Shown here: positions 52,728 to 59,979 of the stretch, piece by piece
Layout of the letters: each line of letters starts with the position of its first letter
How positions within the stretch are numbered: position 1 is the stretch's first letter
DNA from: DASYXT01 sp035934555
Lineage (GTDB): Bacteria > Verrucomicrobiota > Verrucomicrobiia > Limisphaerales > UBA8199
Direction of reading: 5' to 3'
Length of the DNA stretch: 64,000 nt
Assembly: GCA_035934555.1 (NCBI GenBank)
Contig: DASYXT010000118.1
Span: 186,001-250,000 of the forward strand
Position numbers and translations under genes: made by a program
The notes under the pieces: generated by a model
What the model saw: the letters and a program-made list of their open reading frames with translations, nothing else
What the model was told of the DNA's origin: nothing
Database searches by the model: none

Positions 52728-53441
52728 TCAGCGTTGCGTGACAATCTCGGGACGCGTGGTTTCGATGACCGCCAGCAGCTCCTTTTGTTGCGTGTTCGGA
52801 ATTTTAAACTTATCCAGAGTCTCCTTGAGGTCTCCGGTAGCGGCATCGAACTCCGGGTTGCTGATGTGAAGGCTGGCATGGGCCGCGCGCATCTCGGCGC
52901 CGGTGTAATGAGGCGGGCCGCCAGTGGCCAGCACCAGGAACTCGATCATATGTTTCTTGAGTAAAGCCTCCTGCTCTGGTGTAGGGCTCCAGGCCACCGA
53001 TCTATTCCTGTGAAACGATATTCCCCCTTGCACCACGCCTTTGCGGTCCCAGTTCACGCGCGGGTCTTGCATCACCCGGGGAAGAAAGTCGCTGACAATA
53101 TTGGATATGCCCGCCTCCCCACCCAAATCCGCGAAAAGCGTCAGTTTCTCGGTCGCCTGTGCCGCCCGGTTGGCGCCAGCGCCGGTGGCCGGAGCGTTTC
53201 GCGCCGCCGGTTTGGCCTTCTTGACACCCGGTTCCCCTGACTCTGCTCCCGACCCGGATAGCTGCTGCGCTTTGGCCATCTCCTGCGCGGCGCGTTGATC
53301 GGCCTCCTTGCTGCCGGACGTAAAATACCCCTGCGAGGTTTGGGCCTTTTGTGTGCTGCAGCCGAAAACTCCGGCTAAACACCCGCAGAGCACCAGTGTT
53401 GCCCGGCCGCCCGCTGCTTTTTGTGTCATCCATTTCTTCAT
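52728..53441 (-). CDS. Truncated-haemoglobin-like lipoprotein
   Basis: A 237-residue protein. The N-terminus (LVLCGCLAGVFGC, Cys near residue 28) looks like a lipoprotein signal, though the -2 residue is unusual. A low-complexity stretch, about residues 40-95, precedes a trHb domain: LTLFADLGGEAGISNIVSDFLPRVMQDPRVN, FLVLATGGPPHYTG, and MRAAHASLHISNPEFDA, whose His would ligate the haem. Truncated haemoglobins bind O2, NO or other small ligands. A surface- or periplasm-tethered form is uncommon. It is convergent with the MlaA-hydrolase gene (27 bases apart) and next to the DUF748-like gene on the same strand. Function unknown. Confidence 0.8.
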   Translation of the reverse strand: MKKWMTQKAAGGRATLVLCGCLAGVFGCSTQKAQTSQGYFTSGSKEADQRAAQEMAKAQQLSGSGAESGEPGVKKAKPAARNAPATGAGANRAAQATEKLTLFADLGGEAGISNIVSDFLPRVMQDPRVNWDRKGVVQGGISFHRNRSVAWSPTPEQEALLKKHMIEFLVLATGGPPHYTGAEMRAAHASLHISNPEFDAATGDLKETLDKFKIPNTQQKELLAVIETTRPEIVTQR

Positions 53442-53510
53442 AAACCTCCTGCTGTCAGAACATGATTCGGCTGCGCCGTTCGCCTTTTCGCATGATACAT
53501 CCTCTTCCTT

Positions 53511-54716
53511 TCATTGCGTCTCAATTGGTGAAGCGGTGATATCCGGAGGCTGAAACTGCATCCCCCCGAGGACCTGCTCGCCATTTTGCAATCGTGGCAG
53601 GTAAGCCCGCACGAAAGCGTTGCGCAGGACGTTGCCGATGGTCGCCAGGATGTCGGCGCTGGTCGTGCCGGATGTTTCGCCCGTGAAGGGAATCAAGGTC
53701 CCAAACTGCTTCCGGGGTTGGTTTTTTAAGATCGTCGTTGTCATCCCCACGAGCGCCTGCCAAAAAAACTGCAGCACACTGTCCTCCTTGATGTCCTGGC
53801 GCAGGCTGAAAAGCTTCAAGTCCCGGAACAATGGTTTAATATAACCGTTGAGGTGGCCCTCGTTGGCATCGGTTTGGATCACCAGGTCCAGCCAACCGCG
53901 TTTGAAATCGAATTTCCCATACGTCAGCGCCAATGGGTTGAGGGTCGTCACGTCCAGGCCCAGGAGCTGCAGCGCCATGTGAAAGGTTGGATGATAAGAA
54001 AAGGGATCCAGGGTCATCCGGTATTGCAACCTGGCCTGGTCCATCGCCAAGGCGCTGGCCTTGACCGTCGCCGGCAACGGCGTGGTTTCCTCGCCAATAT
54101 TGGTCAGGTTATCGATCGAGGCCTCCAGGTGTGACAGGTACACATCCACCGGCTTGGTCCCGATGTACGATCGGAAATGCACCGCCCCGTCTCTCACCAC
54201 GGCGCTATTAATCTGGAACGGAAACAAATCGCGGATCATTTGCAGCCACGGCCCCCCGGCCCCGCTCTGCGATGCCCCCTCGCTCGGCGCATCCACAAAA
54301 TTGAGCTCCGGGTCGTTCATCACAAATTGCCCCACGATTTTCCCGTGCAGCAGCGCACCCCATTGAATCGCAAAGGCTACGCTCCTGGCCGAAATGAACG
54401 GGACCGGCACATCTCCAGTGGTCTTGCTCAATTTGATATCGTCGATCGAGTAAGCCCCGCGCAGGATATGAATGTGCACCGGTCCTATTGTTCCTGAGTA
54501 AAGCTGGTTCTGGTCCAGCGTCCGATTCACGTAATGCCGCACCGCCCAGGGCAGAATGGCTCGCCCGATCCCCACAATCACCGCCAGCAACACCGTCACA
54601 CACAACAAGAATCTCCAGCGCCTCCGTTTCTTGCTCGCCGGCTTTTGCTGCTTCCTCTCCGCGGCCGAACCTTCGGCCCGGCCAGGAGCCTTCTTTGAAT
54701 CCCCTTTGTCGTTCAT
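53511..54716 (-). CDS. AsmA/DUF748-like membrane-anchored protein
   Basis: A 401-residue protein with a basic cytoplasmic start (KKRRRWRF), one N-terminal membrane span (FLLCVTVLLAVIVGIGRAILPW) and a long periplasmic beta-rich part. Segments such as YSGTIGPVHIHILRGAYSIDDIKLSK and DVPVPFISARSVAFAIQWGALLHGKIVGQFVMNDPELNF resemble the repeating strands of DUF748/AsmA family proteins, which are thought to bridge the envelope and move lipids to the outer membrane. It ends 69 bases before the lipoprotein haemoglobin gene on the same strand. Confidence 0.7.
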   Translation of the reverse strand: MNDKGDSKKAPGRAEGSAAERKQQKPASKKRRRWRFLLCVTVLLAVIVGIGRAILPWAVRHYVNRTLDQNQLYSGTIGPVHIHILRGAYSIDDIKLSKTTGDVPVPFISARSVAFAIQWGALLHGKIVGQFVMNDPELNFVDAPSEGASQSGAGGPWLQMIRDLFPFQINSAVVRDGAVHFRSYIGTKPVDVYLSHLEASIDNLTNIGEETTPLPATVKASALAMDQARLQYRMTLDPFSYHPTFHMALQLLGLDVTTLNPLALTYGKFDFKRGWLDLVIQTDANEGHLNGYIKPLFRDLKLFSLRQDIKEDSVLQFFWQALVGMTTTILKNQPRKQFGTLIPFTGETSGTTSADILATIGNVLRNAFVRAYLPRLQNGEQVLGGMQFQPPDITASPIETQ

Positions 54717-54980
54717 CCTATCGGGCCCAGGGCAGAAAACCCCAGCTCACCAAAGTCATACAAGAACCTCTAATTAAAACTACTGGCCCGCACCCACCGG
54801 TCAACGGGGTCCAACACCACTTGGTAAATGGCAAAGTAATCCGAAACGTAGTTTCTTCATTACCCCCCGGGCGCCCCGCCCGCCATCCCGCGACGATAAA
54901 TCGGCAGAATCAACTTGCCCGGGTTTTGGGGCATGGTTAGGTTGCTGCCGCGGAGCAAATACCCCAGCTCCGAGCGACCC

Positions 54981-55490
54981 ATGCAAACACGGACAGAAAT
55001 TGGCTATAACTCGAAGGTCGAGGGCGACGTGGTAGTGACCCGCGTGGATGCTGCGCTGAACTGGTTTCGGAAGAATTCGTTGTGGCCGATGCCAATGGGG
55101 CTGGCCTGCTGCGCGATCGAGTTGATGGCCGCCGGGGCCAGCCGCTACGATATTGCGCGGTTTGGCGCCGAGGTGATGCGCTTTTCACCCCGGCAATCCG
55201 ACGTAATGATCGTCGCGGGAACTGTGACCTACAAGATGGCGCTGGCGGTGAAGCGCATTTATGAGCAGATGGCGGAGCCCAAGTGGGTGATCGCGATGGG
55301 CGCGTGCGCCTCGACGGGCGGGATGTATCGCAGCTACGCCGTGCTGCAGGGTGTTGACAGGATATTGCCGGTGGACGTGTATGTTTCAGGGTGCCCGCCC
55401 CGGCCTGAGGCGTTGCTGGACGCTTTGCTCCGGCTACAAGGCAAAGTCGCCAAGGAACCCGTCCTGGCGACACTAAAGAAAGTGGCCTGA
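54981..55490 (+). CDS. nuoB: NADH-quinone oxidoreductase subunit B
   Basis: NuoB holds the last Fe-S cluster (N2) that passes electrons to quinone. The start at 54981 gives 169 residues. The N2 ligands are visible: GLACCAIELMAA, VIAMGACASTGGMY, and VSGCPPRPEALLDALLRLQG. An upstream ATG at 54915 would add 22 residues not found in the family. It is the first gene of the complex I operon here; the usual nuoA does not precede it. Confidence 0.97.
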   Translation: MQTRTEIGYNSKVEGDVVVTRVDAALNWFRKNSLWPMPMGLACCAIELMAAGASRYDIARFGAEVMRFSPRQSDVMIVAGTVTYKMALAVKRIYEQMAEPKWVIAMGACASTGGMYRSYAVLQGVDRILPVDVYVSGCPPRPEALLDALLRLQGKVAKEPVLATLKKVA

Positions 55491-55530
55491 ACAGCGGACA
55501 CGGCGCTGAGCCGGTTCGCAAAGACTTCCG

Positions 55531-56214
55531 ATGACCGCTCTGGAACTCGCACAACAGCTTAGGGCCAGGTTCGGGGACATACTCTCCGAGCCGAGGGAAT
55601 TCCGTGGCGAGGTAACGATGCACCTCACCGACGCTGAACGGTTGGTGGAGGTGTGCTCGGTCGCGAAGCGGGAGCTGGGATTTGACTACCTGGTGGATAT
55701 CACCAGCATCGATAATTACGGCGAGGACCCGCGGTTCACACTCGTTTACCATTTCTACGGTTACGGCCATTTGCGATACCTGAGGCTGGAAACCAGTGTG
55801 AGTGAGGAGAAAGGGGAGGCACCCACAGTAACCGGGGTTTGGCGGACCGCGAATTGGCACGAGCGGGAGATTTTCGATATGATGGGCGTGCGGTTCCGCG
55901 GGCATCCCGACCTGCGCCGCATCATAATGTGGGACGGCTATCCGTATTATCCTCTGCGCAAGGATTTTCCCCTGGCAGGCAAACAGAGTGATCTGCCGGA
56001 GGTCGCGTTCACTGACCCGGCTCCTCTCATGGGCGGCCCGTTCGTTACCATTGCCGGGGGCAAGGATACCATTTCGCGCGAGCCGCGGGTGCGGATTCCT
56101 GAAACCGACGCAGTTGATATGAACGCACGGCTGGAGCGGCGAAAGGACATCAAACCTGCGCATGGGGAGCCCCGTGGGCCCGGCCCTATCGATAAGAAAC
56201 CCGATCATGGCTGA
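55531..56214 (+). CDS. nuoC: NADH-quinone oxidoreductase subunit C
   Basis: A peripheral-arm subunit of complex I. The 227-residue protein carries the 30-kDa subunit signature: FDYLVDITSIDNYGEDPRFTLVYHFY, WRTANWHEREIFDMMGVRFRGHPDLRRIIMWDGYPYYPLRKDFPL. The C-terminal about 50 residues after LMGGPF are an extension, rich in charged and Pro residues. The stop overlaps nuoD by eight bases. Confidence 0.96.
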   Translation: MTALELAQQLRARFGDILSEPREFRGEVTMHLTDAERLVEVCSVAKRELGFDYLVDITSIDNYGEDPRFTLVYHFYGYGHLRYLRLETSVSEEKGEAPTVTGVWRTANWHEREIFDMMGVRFRGHPDLRRIIMWDGYPYYPLRKDFPLAGKQSDLPEVAFTDPAPLMGGPFVTIAGGKDTISREPRVRIPETDAVDMNARLERRKDIKPAHGEPRGPGPIDKKPDHG

Positions 56215-57454
56215 ACTGCGCGAAATCCAAGTGCCGGATGCCGCCACCAGAGTAGCCCAAAGCGAGCTACCCGAGGAGCTGCACGGTGACAAGATGGTGC
56301 TCAATATGGGTCCATCGCATCCGGCTACGCACGGCGTGCTGCGCATAATTCTCGAGTTAGACGGCGAGATCATCACCAAAGCCACCCCGGATATTGGTTA
56401 TCTGCATCGAGGCGATGAAAAAATCGCCGAGAACATGACTTATACCCAGTTCATTCCGTACACGGATCGGCTGGATTACCTAGCGCCGCTGGCGAATAAC
56501 GTGGCGTATGTGCTTGCGGTGGAAAAACTGCTGGGGATAGACAAGGAATTGCCAATACGTTGTCAATTTATCCGCGTCATTTGCGCTGAGTTGGCGCGGA
56601 TTTCATCACATCTCCTTGGGTTAGGCTCGTTTGCGATGGATGTGGGGGCGTTGACGGTTTTTCTGCACACGTTTACTGAGCGCGAGAAGGTTTACAATCT
56701 TTGTGAATCACTCACAGGTGCTAGGTTTACAACCAGTTACACGAGAATCGGAGGGGTTTCACGCGATCTGCCTCCCGGGTGGGTCGAGCAATGCCGCACG
56801 TTTTGTAGGGAAGTAGTTGTCAATATTGATGAGACGGAGACTTTGCTGAGCCGGAATCGGATTTTTGCTGACCGCACGCAGGGGGTCGCGGTGATTTCGC
56901 GCGAGGACGCGATTGATTATGGGCTTACGGGTCCAAACCTGCGCGGGAGCGGGGTGGAGCACGATCTGCGGAAGGCGCAGCCGTATTTGATTTATGACCA
57001 GTTGCAGTTTGAAGTGCCGGTGGGGTCGGTGGGAGACTGCTACGACCGGTACTTGCTGAGAGTGGAAGAGATGCGGCAGAGCGTGCGGATTGTGGAGCAA
57101 TGCCTGGACAAACTGCCCGGCGGTCCGGTCAACGTGCCCAATACAAAGATCGTGCTGCCTCCGAAGGAGCGGGTGCTGACCCGTATGGAGGAACTCATCC
57201 ATCATTTCATCAACGTGACGCAGGGGATTAATGCGCCGCCGGGCGAGGTCTATTTCGCGCACGAAAACCCGAAGGGAGAATTGGGTTTTTATATCAACAG
57301 CAAAGGCGGAGGCACGCCATATCGGTTGAAGATTCGCTCGCCTTCGTTTGTGAACCTGAGCATTCTGCCGCACGTGTTGCCTGGCCACATGGTAAGCGAT
57401 GTGGTGGCAGTGCTGGGCTCATTCGATTTCGTGATGGGGGAGTGCGATCGCTGA
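56207..57454 (+). CDS. nuoD: NADH-quinone oxidoreductase subunit D
   Basis: The 49-kDa subunit that forms the quinone pocket with NuoB. The start at 56207 (MAELREI) overlaps nuoC by eight bases and gives 415 residues. Typical segments are MVLNMGPSHPATHGVLRIILELDGE, DIGYLHRGDEKIAE, YTDRLDYLAPLANNVAYVLAVEKL, ARISSHLLGLGSFAMDVGALT and the ending VVAVLGSFDFVMGECDR. The last motif more often reads GEVDR or GECDR; both are acceptable. An upstream ATG at 56162 extends into nuoC and is unlikely. Confidence 0.97.
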   Translation: MAELREIQVPDAATRVAQSELPEELHGDKMVLNMGPSHPATHGVLRIILELDGEIITKATPDIGYLHRGDEKIAENMTYTQFIPYTDRLDYLAPLANNVAYVLAVEKLLGIDKELPIRCQFIRVICAELARISSHLLGLGSFAMDVGALTVFLHTFTEREKVYNLCESLTGARFTTSYTRIGGVSRDLPPGWVEQCRTFCREVVVNIDETETLLSRNRIFADRTQGVAVISREDAIDYGLTGPNLRGSGVEHDLRKAQPYLIYDQLQFEVPVGSVGDCYDRYLLRVEEMRQSVRIVEQCLDKLPGGPVNVPNTKIVLPPKERVLTRMEELIHHFINVTQGINAPPGEVYFAHENPKGELGFYINSKGGGTPYRLKIRSPSFVNLSILPHVLPGHMVSDVVAVLGSFDFVMGECDR

Positions 57455-57488
57455 GCGCCCAAACCTCTTGAAAAAACCTTAGCCACAG

Positions 57489-58067
57489 ATGGCAGAGATA
57501 ACACAAATACAGCAGAGCGGGCCTGAAGTGGAGCTGGCAAATGCGCAGCCGATTCCCGATCCGCTGCTCGAGCAGCCCGATTTCGCGGTGCCGGCCGCCC
57601 TCGAGGCCGAAGTTGAGGAATTGCTCACGCATTATCCCAAAAAGCGGAGTGCGTCACTGATGCTGCTGCACGCGGTGCAGGAGCATTTTGGGTATATTTC
57701 GCGCCAGGCCGTTGAGTGGGTGGCGCAGAAACTGGAGCTCCAGCCGATCAATGTTTATGAGTTGGTCACGTTTTATCCGATGCTCCAGCAGCAGCCGGTC
57801 GGCACGTACCATTTACGGGTGTGCCGGACGCTGAGCTGCGCGTTGGGCGGCAGCTACGAGCTGCACGAGCATTTCTGCCAAAAGCTGGGGCTGGACCCTA
57901 AGGGCCATGGCCGGCAGACGACTAAAGACGGCAAGTTCACCGTCGAGTTTGTGGAATGCCTGGCGAGTTGCGGGACTGCGCCGGTAATGATGTGCAACGC
58001 GAAGTTTTACGAGGGGGTATCGCAGCAAAAGGCAGATGAAATTCTGACGGGCTGCCAGCGCCAATGA
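57489..58067 (+). CDS. nuoE: NADH-quinone oxidoreductase subunit E
   Basis: The 24-kDa subunit carrying a 2Fe-2S cluster. The 192-residue protein shows KRSASLMLLHAVQEHFGYISRQAVEWVA, YELVTFYPMLQQQPVGTYHLRVCRTLSCALGG (first Cys pair) and EFVECLASCGTAPVMM (second pair). The first about 25 residues are encoded by a sequence that resembles a dispersed CCACAGATGGCAGAGATAACAC-type repeat, so the true start could be a later codon. Confidence 0.95.
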   Translation: MAEITQIQQSGPEVELANAQPIPDPLLEQPDFAVPAALEAEVEELLTHYPKKRSASLMLLHAVQEHFGYISRQAVEWVAQKLELQPINVYELVTFYPMLQQQPVGTYHLRVCRTLSCALGGSYELHEHFCQKLGLDPKGHGRQTTKDGKFTVEFVECLASCGTAPVMMCNAKFYEGVSQQKADEILTGCQRQ

Positions 58068-58099
58068 AAATCGCAAATCGCAAATCGCAAATCGCAAAT
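58068..58099. repeat. 7-bp tandem repeat after nuoE
   Basis: AAATCGC is repeated exactly four times with a partial fifth unit, beginning at the base after the nuoE stop. It separates nuoE from the tRNA gene. Confidence 0.9.
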
Positions 58100-58108
58100 A
58101 TTGACGGT

Positions 58109-58182
58109 TGGCTGCCCGACATGGATTTGAACCATGACAAACAGATCCAGAGTCTGCTGTGCTACCGTTACACCATCGGGCA
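58109..58182 (-). tRNA. tRNA-Gln (CTG)
   Basis: Read on the minus strand, TGCCCGA (5') pairs with TCGGGCA near the 3' end, followed by G and an encoded CCA. The D arm GTG...CAC, anticodon arm GCAGA-CTCTGGA-TCTGT with anticodon CTG (reads CAG, Gln), and T arm CATGG-TTCAAAT-CCATG are all present. The gene is antisense to the complex I operon, inside the nuoE-nuoF gap. Confidence 0.95.
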
Positions 58183-58256
58183 AAGGCAAGCCGCACTAAA
58201 GGTAGGAGTTTGGGCTGCGAAGTCAACAACGCCGGCCAGAACAGCCGTGGATTCTT

Positions 58257-58450
58257 GGATTAATGGATTAATGGATAAAGGGGCGAGCGCCTTCCGGAGC
58301 GCGGACATTCCTGTCCGCAGCAATGTGCGAAAGCCCCCCGGCGAAATTTCTTGCGTTAGTCGTCTTCGGGAGTTGCTGCGGACAAGAATGTCCGCGCTCC
58401 GGCCTTGCAAAACCGACCGCTTTTCCATCAATCCATCAATCCATTAATCC
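58257..58450. repeat. REPIN-like nested palindromic element
   Basis: The outer arms, GGATTAATGGATTAATGGA (58257-58275) and TCCATCAATCCATCAATCCATTAATCC (58424-58450), are inverted copies of an 8-bp tandem word. Inside them lie two inverted REP arms of 30 bases: 58294-58323 and 58373-58402, with only one mismatch and a 49-base loop. The whole 194-bp structure has no open frame and lies in the nuoE-nuoF gap. It looks like a mobile REP doublet. Confidence 0.85.
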
Positions 58451-58459
58451 AGTTTGCTG

Positions 58460-59896
58460 ATGCCACAGGAATACCGCCTCATTCTAAAGCACGCCGACGA
58501 GCCGGGCTACACCCCGGACCTCGAGTGCTACGTGCGGCATGGCGGGTATGAGGCGCTGAAGAAGGCGCTGAGCATCGCCCCGCGGACGTTGCCGGATGGG
58601 CGCGTCGTGGGCGCGCCGGAACAAATCCGGGATGACGTTAAGCTCTCCGGCTTGCGCGGCCGCGGCGGGGCCGGGTTTTCATGCGGGTTGAAATGGTCGT
58701 TTGTGGACCGCAAGAGCGGCAAGCCGATTTACCTGATCTGCAATGCGGACGAGTCGGAGCCCGGCACGTTCAAGGATAAACAGATTCTCTACAAAGATCC
58801 GCACCAGATGTTGGAAGGGATGATCATTGCCTGCTACGCCAATGACGTGCATCTGGCGTATATCTATATCCGCGGCGAGTTCATCGAGGGGGCCAAAATC
58901 CTCAATCGCGCGCTGAAAGAAGCGCGCGGGAAGAACTTTTTGAGCAAGAACATTTTGGGCAGCGGGTACGACCTGGAGATTCATGTGCACCGCGGCGCCG
59001 GCGCATACATCTGTGGCGAGGAAACGGGGTTAATCGAATCGCTGGAGGGCAAGCGGGCCTATCCGCGCATCAAGCCGCCGTACTTTCCCGCGGTGCTGGG
59101 GCTGTACATGTGCCCGACCATCGTGAACAATGTCGAGACCTTGTGCGCGGTGAAGCACATCGTGGCGATGGGCGGCGCGCAGTTTGCCAAATTGGGCACG
59201 CCGAACAATACCGGCACGCGCATCGTTAGCATCAGCGGCCATGTGAAGCGGCCGGGGTACTATGAAGTGGAAATCGGCAAGGTCACGATTGGCCAGCTCG
59301 TCAATGACCCGGTGTTTGGGGGCGGCCTGCGCGATGGACGAAAGCTCAAAGCCATCATTCCCGGCGGGTCATCGGCGAAAGTGTTCAAGGCGGGCGAGCG
59401 GTTCAAGCTGAAGCGCAAGGGGCCGGACGGGAAGGAAGCCGAGCAGGAGCTGGACATGCTGGACCTGCCGTATGATTTCGACTCGCTGATTGCGGCGGGG
59501 AGCATGTCTGGGTCGGGCGCGATTATCGTGATGGATGATTCCACGGATATTGTGGCGGCGCTGGCGAACATTTCGGAGTTTTACGCTCATGAAAGTTGCG
59601 GCCAATGCACCCCCTGCCGCGAAGGGTCGTTGTGGATGTCCAAGGCGTTGCATCGGCTGACGCACGGGCAAGGCCGGGCCAGCGATGCGGAGTACTTGGT
59701 CAAAATCGCCGATAATATTCCGGGCGGGCGAACGATCTGCGCGTTCGGGGAAGCTTGCTCCTGGCCGGTGCAAAGCTTTATCGCCAAGTTCAAGGACGAG
59801 TTTGTGGCGCGGGGGGCGGCGGATGAGGCGCGCAGGGCAGCAAAGGCCGAACGCCCGATTGCTCAACCGCAATCGGTGATTACTGCACCTGCATAA
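58460..59896 (+). CDS. nuoF: NADH-quinone oxidoreductase subunit F
   Basis: The 51-kDa subunit binding NADH, FMN and a 4Fe-4S cluster. The 478-residue protein carries SGLRGRGGAGFSCGLKW (NADH/FMN loop), CNADESEPGTFKDKQIL, GAGAYICGEETGLIESLEGKRAYPRIKPPYFP and the 4Fe-4S motif ESCGQCTPCREGS, with AFGEACSWPVQSFI near the end. The ATG at 58460 is used; a TTG two codons earlier (58454) is less likely. It is separated from nuoE by 392 bases of tRNA and repeats, which would need a second promoter or readthrough. Confidence 0.97.
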   Translation: MPQEYRLILKHADEPGYTPDLECYVRHGGYEALKKALSIAPRTLPDGRVVGAPEQIRDDVKLSGLRGRGGAGFSCGLKWSFVDRKSGKPIYLICNADESEPGTFKDKQILYKDPHQMLEGMIIACYANDVHLAYIYIRGEFIEGAKILNRALKEARGKNFLSKNILGSGYDLEIHVHRGAGAYICGEETGLIESLEGKRAYPRIKPPYFPAVLGLYMCPTIVNNVETLCAVKHIVAMGGAQFAKLGTPNNTGTRIVSISGHVKRPGYYEVEIGKVTIGQLVNDPVFGGGLRDGRKLKAIIPGGSSAKVFKAGERFKLKRKGPDGKEAEQELDMLDLPYDFDSLIAAGSMSGSGAIIVMDDSTDIVAALANISEFYAHESCGQCTPCREGSLWMSKALHRLTHGQGRASDAEYLVKIADNIPGGRTICAFGEACSWPVQSFIAKFKDEFVARGAADEARRAAKAERPIAQPQSVITAPA

Positions 59897-59979
59897 CCGC
59901 ATATGCCAAACTCTATGAAGGAACGATTAAGGTTCGGGAGCTCTGAAGCCGCTATGCGTGAGGCTTACAAGCACGCCAC

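Noticed and set aside
54717..54980. A possible nuoA before nuoB
   Set aside because: No frame here has NuoA-like membrane helices, and the gap is too short for the gene.
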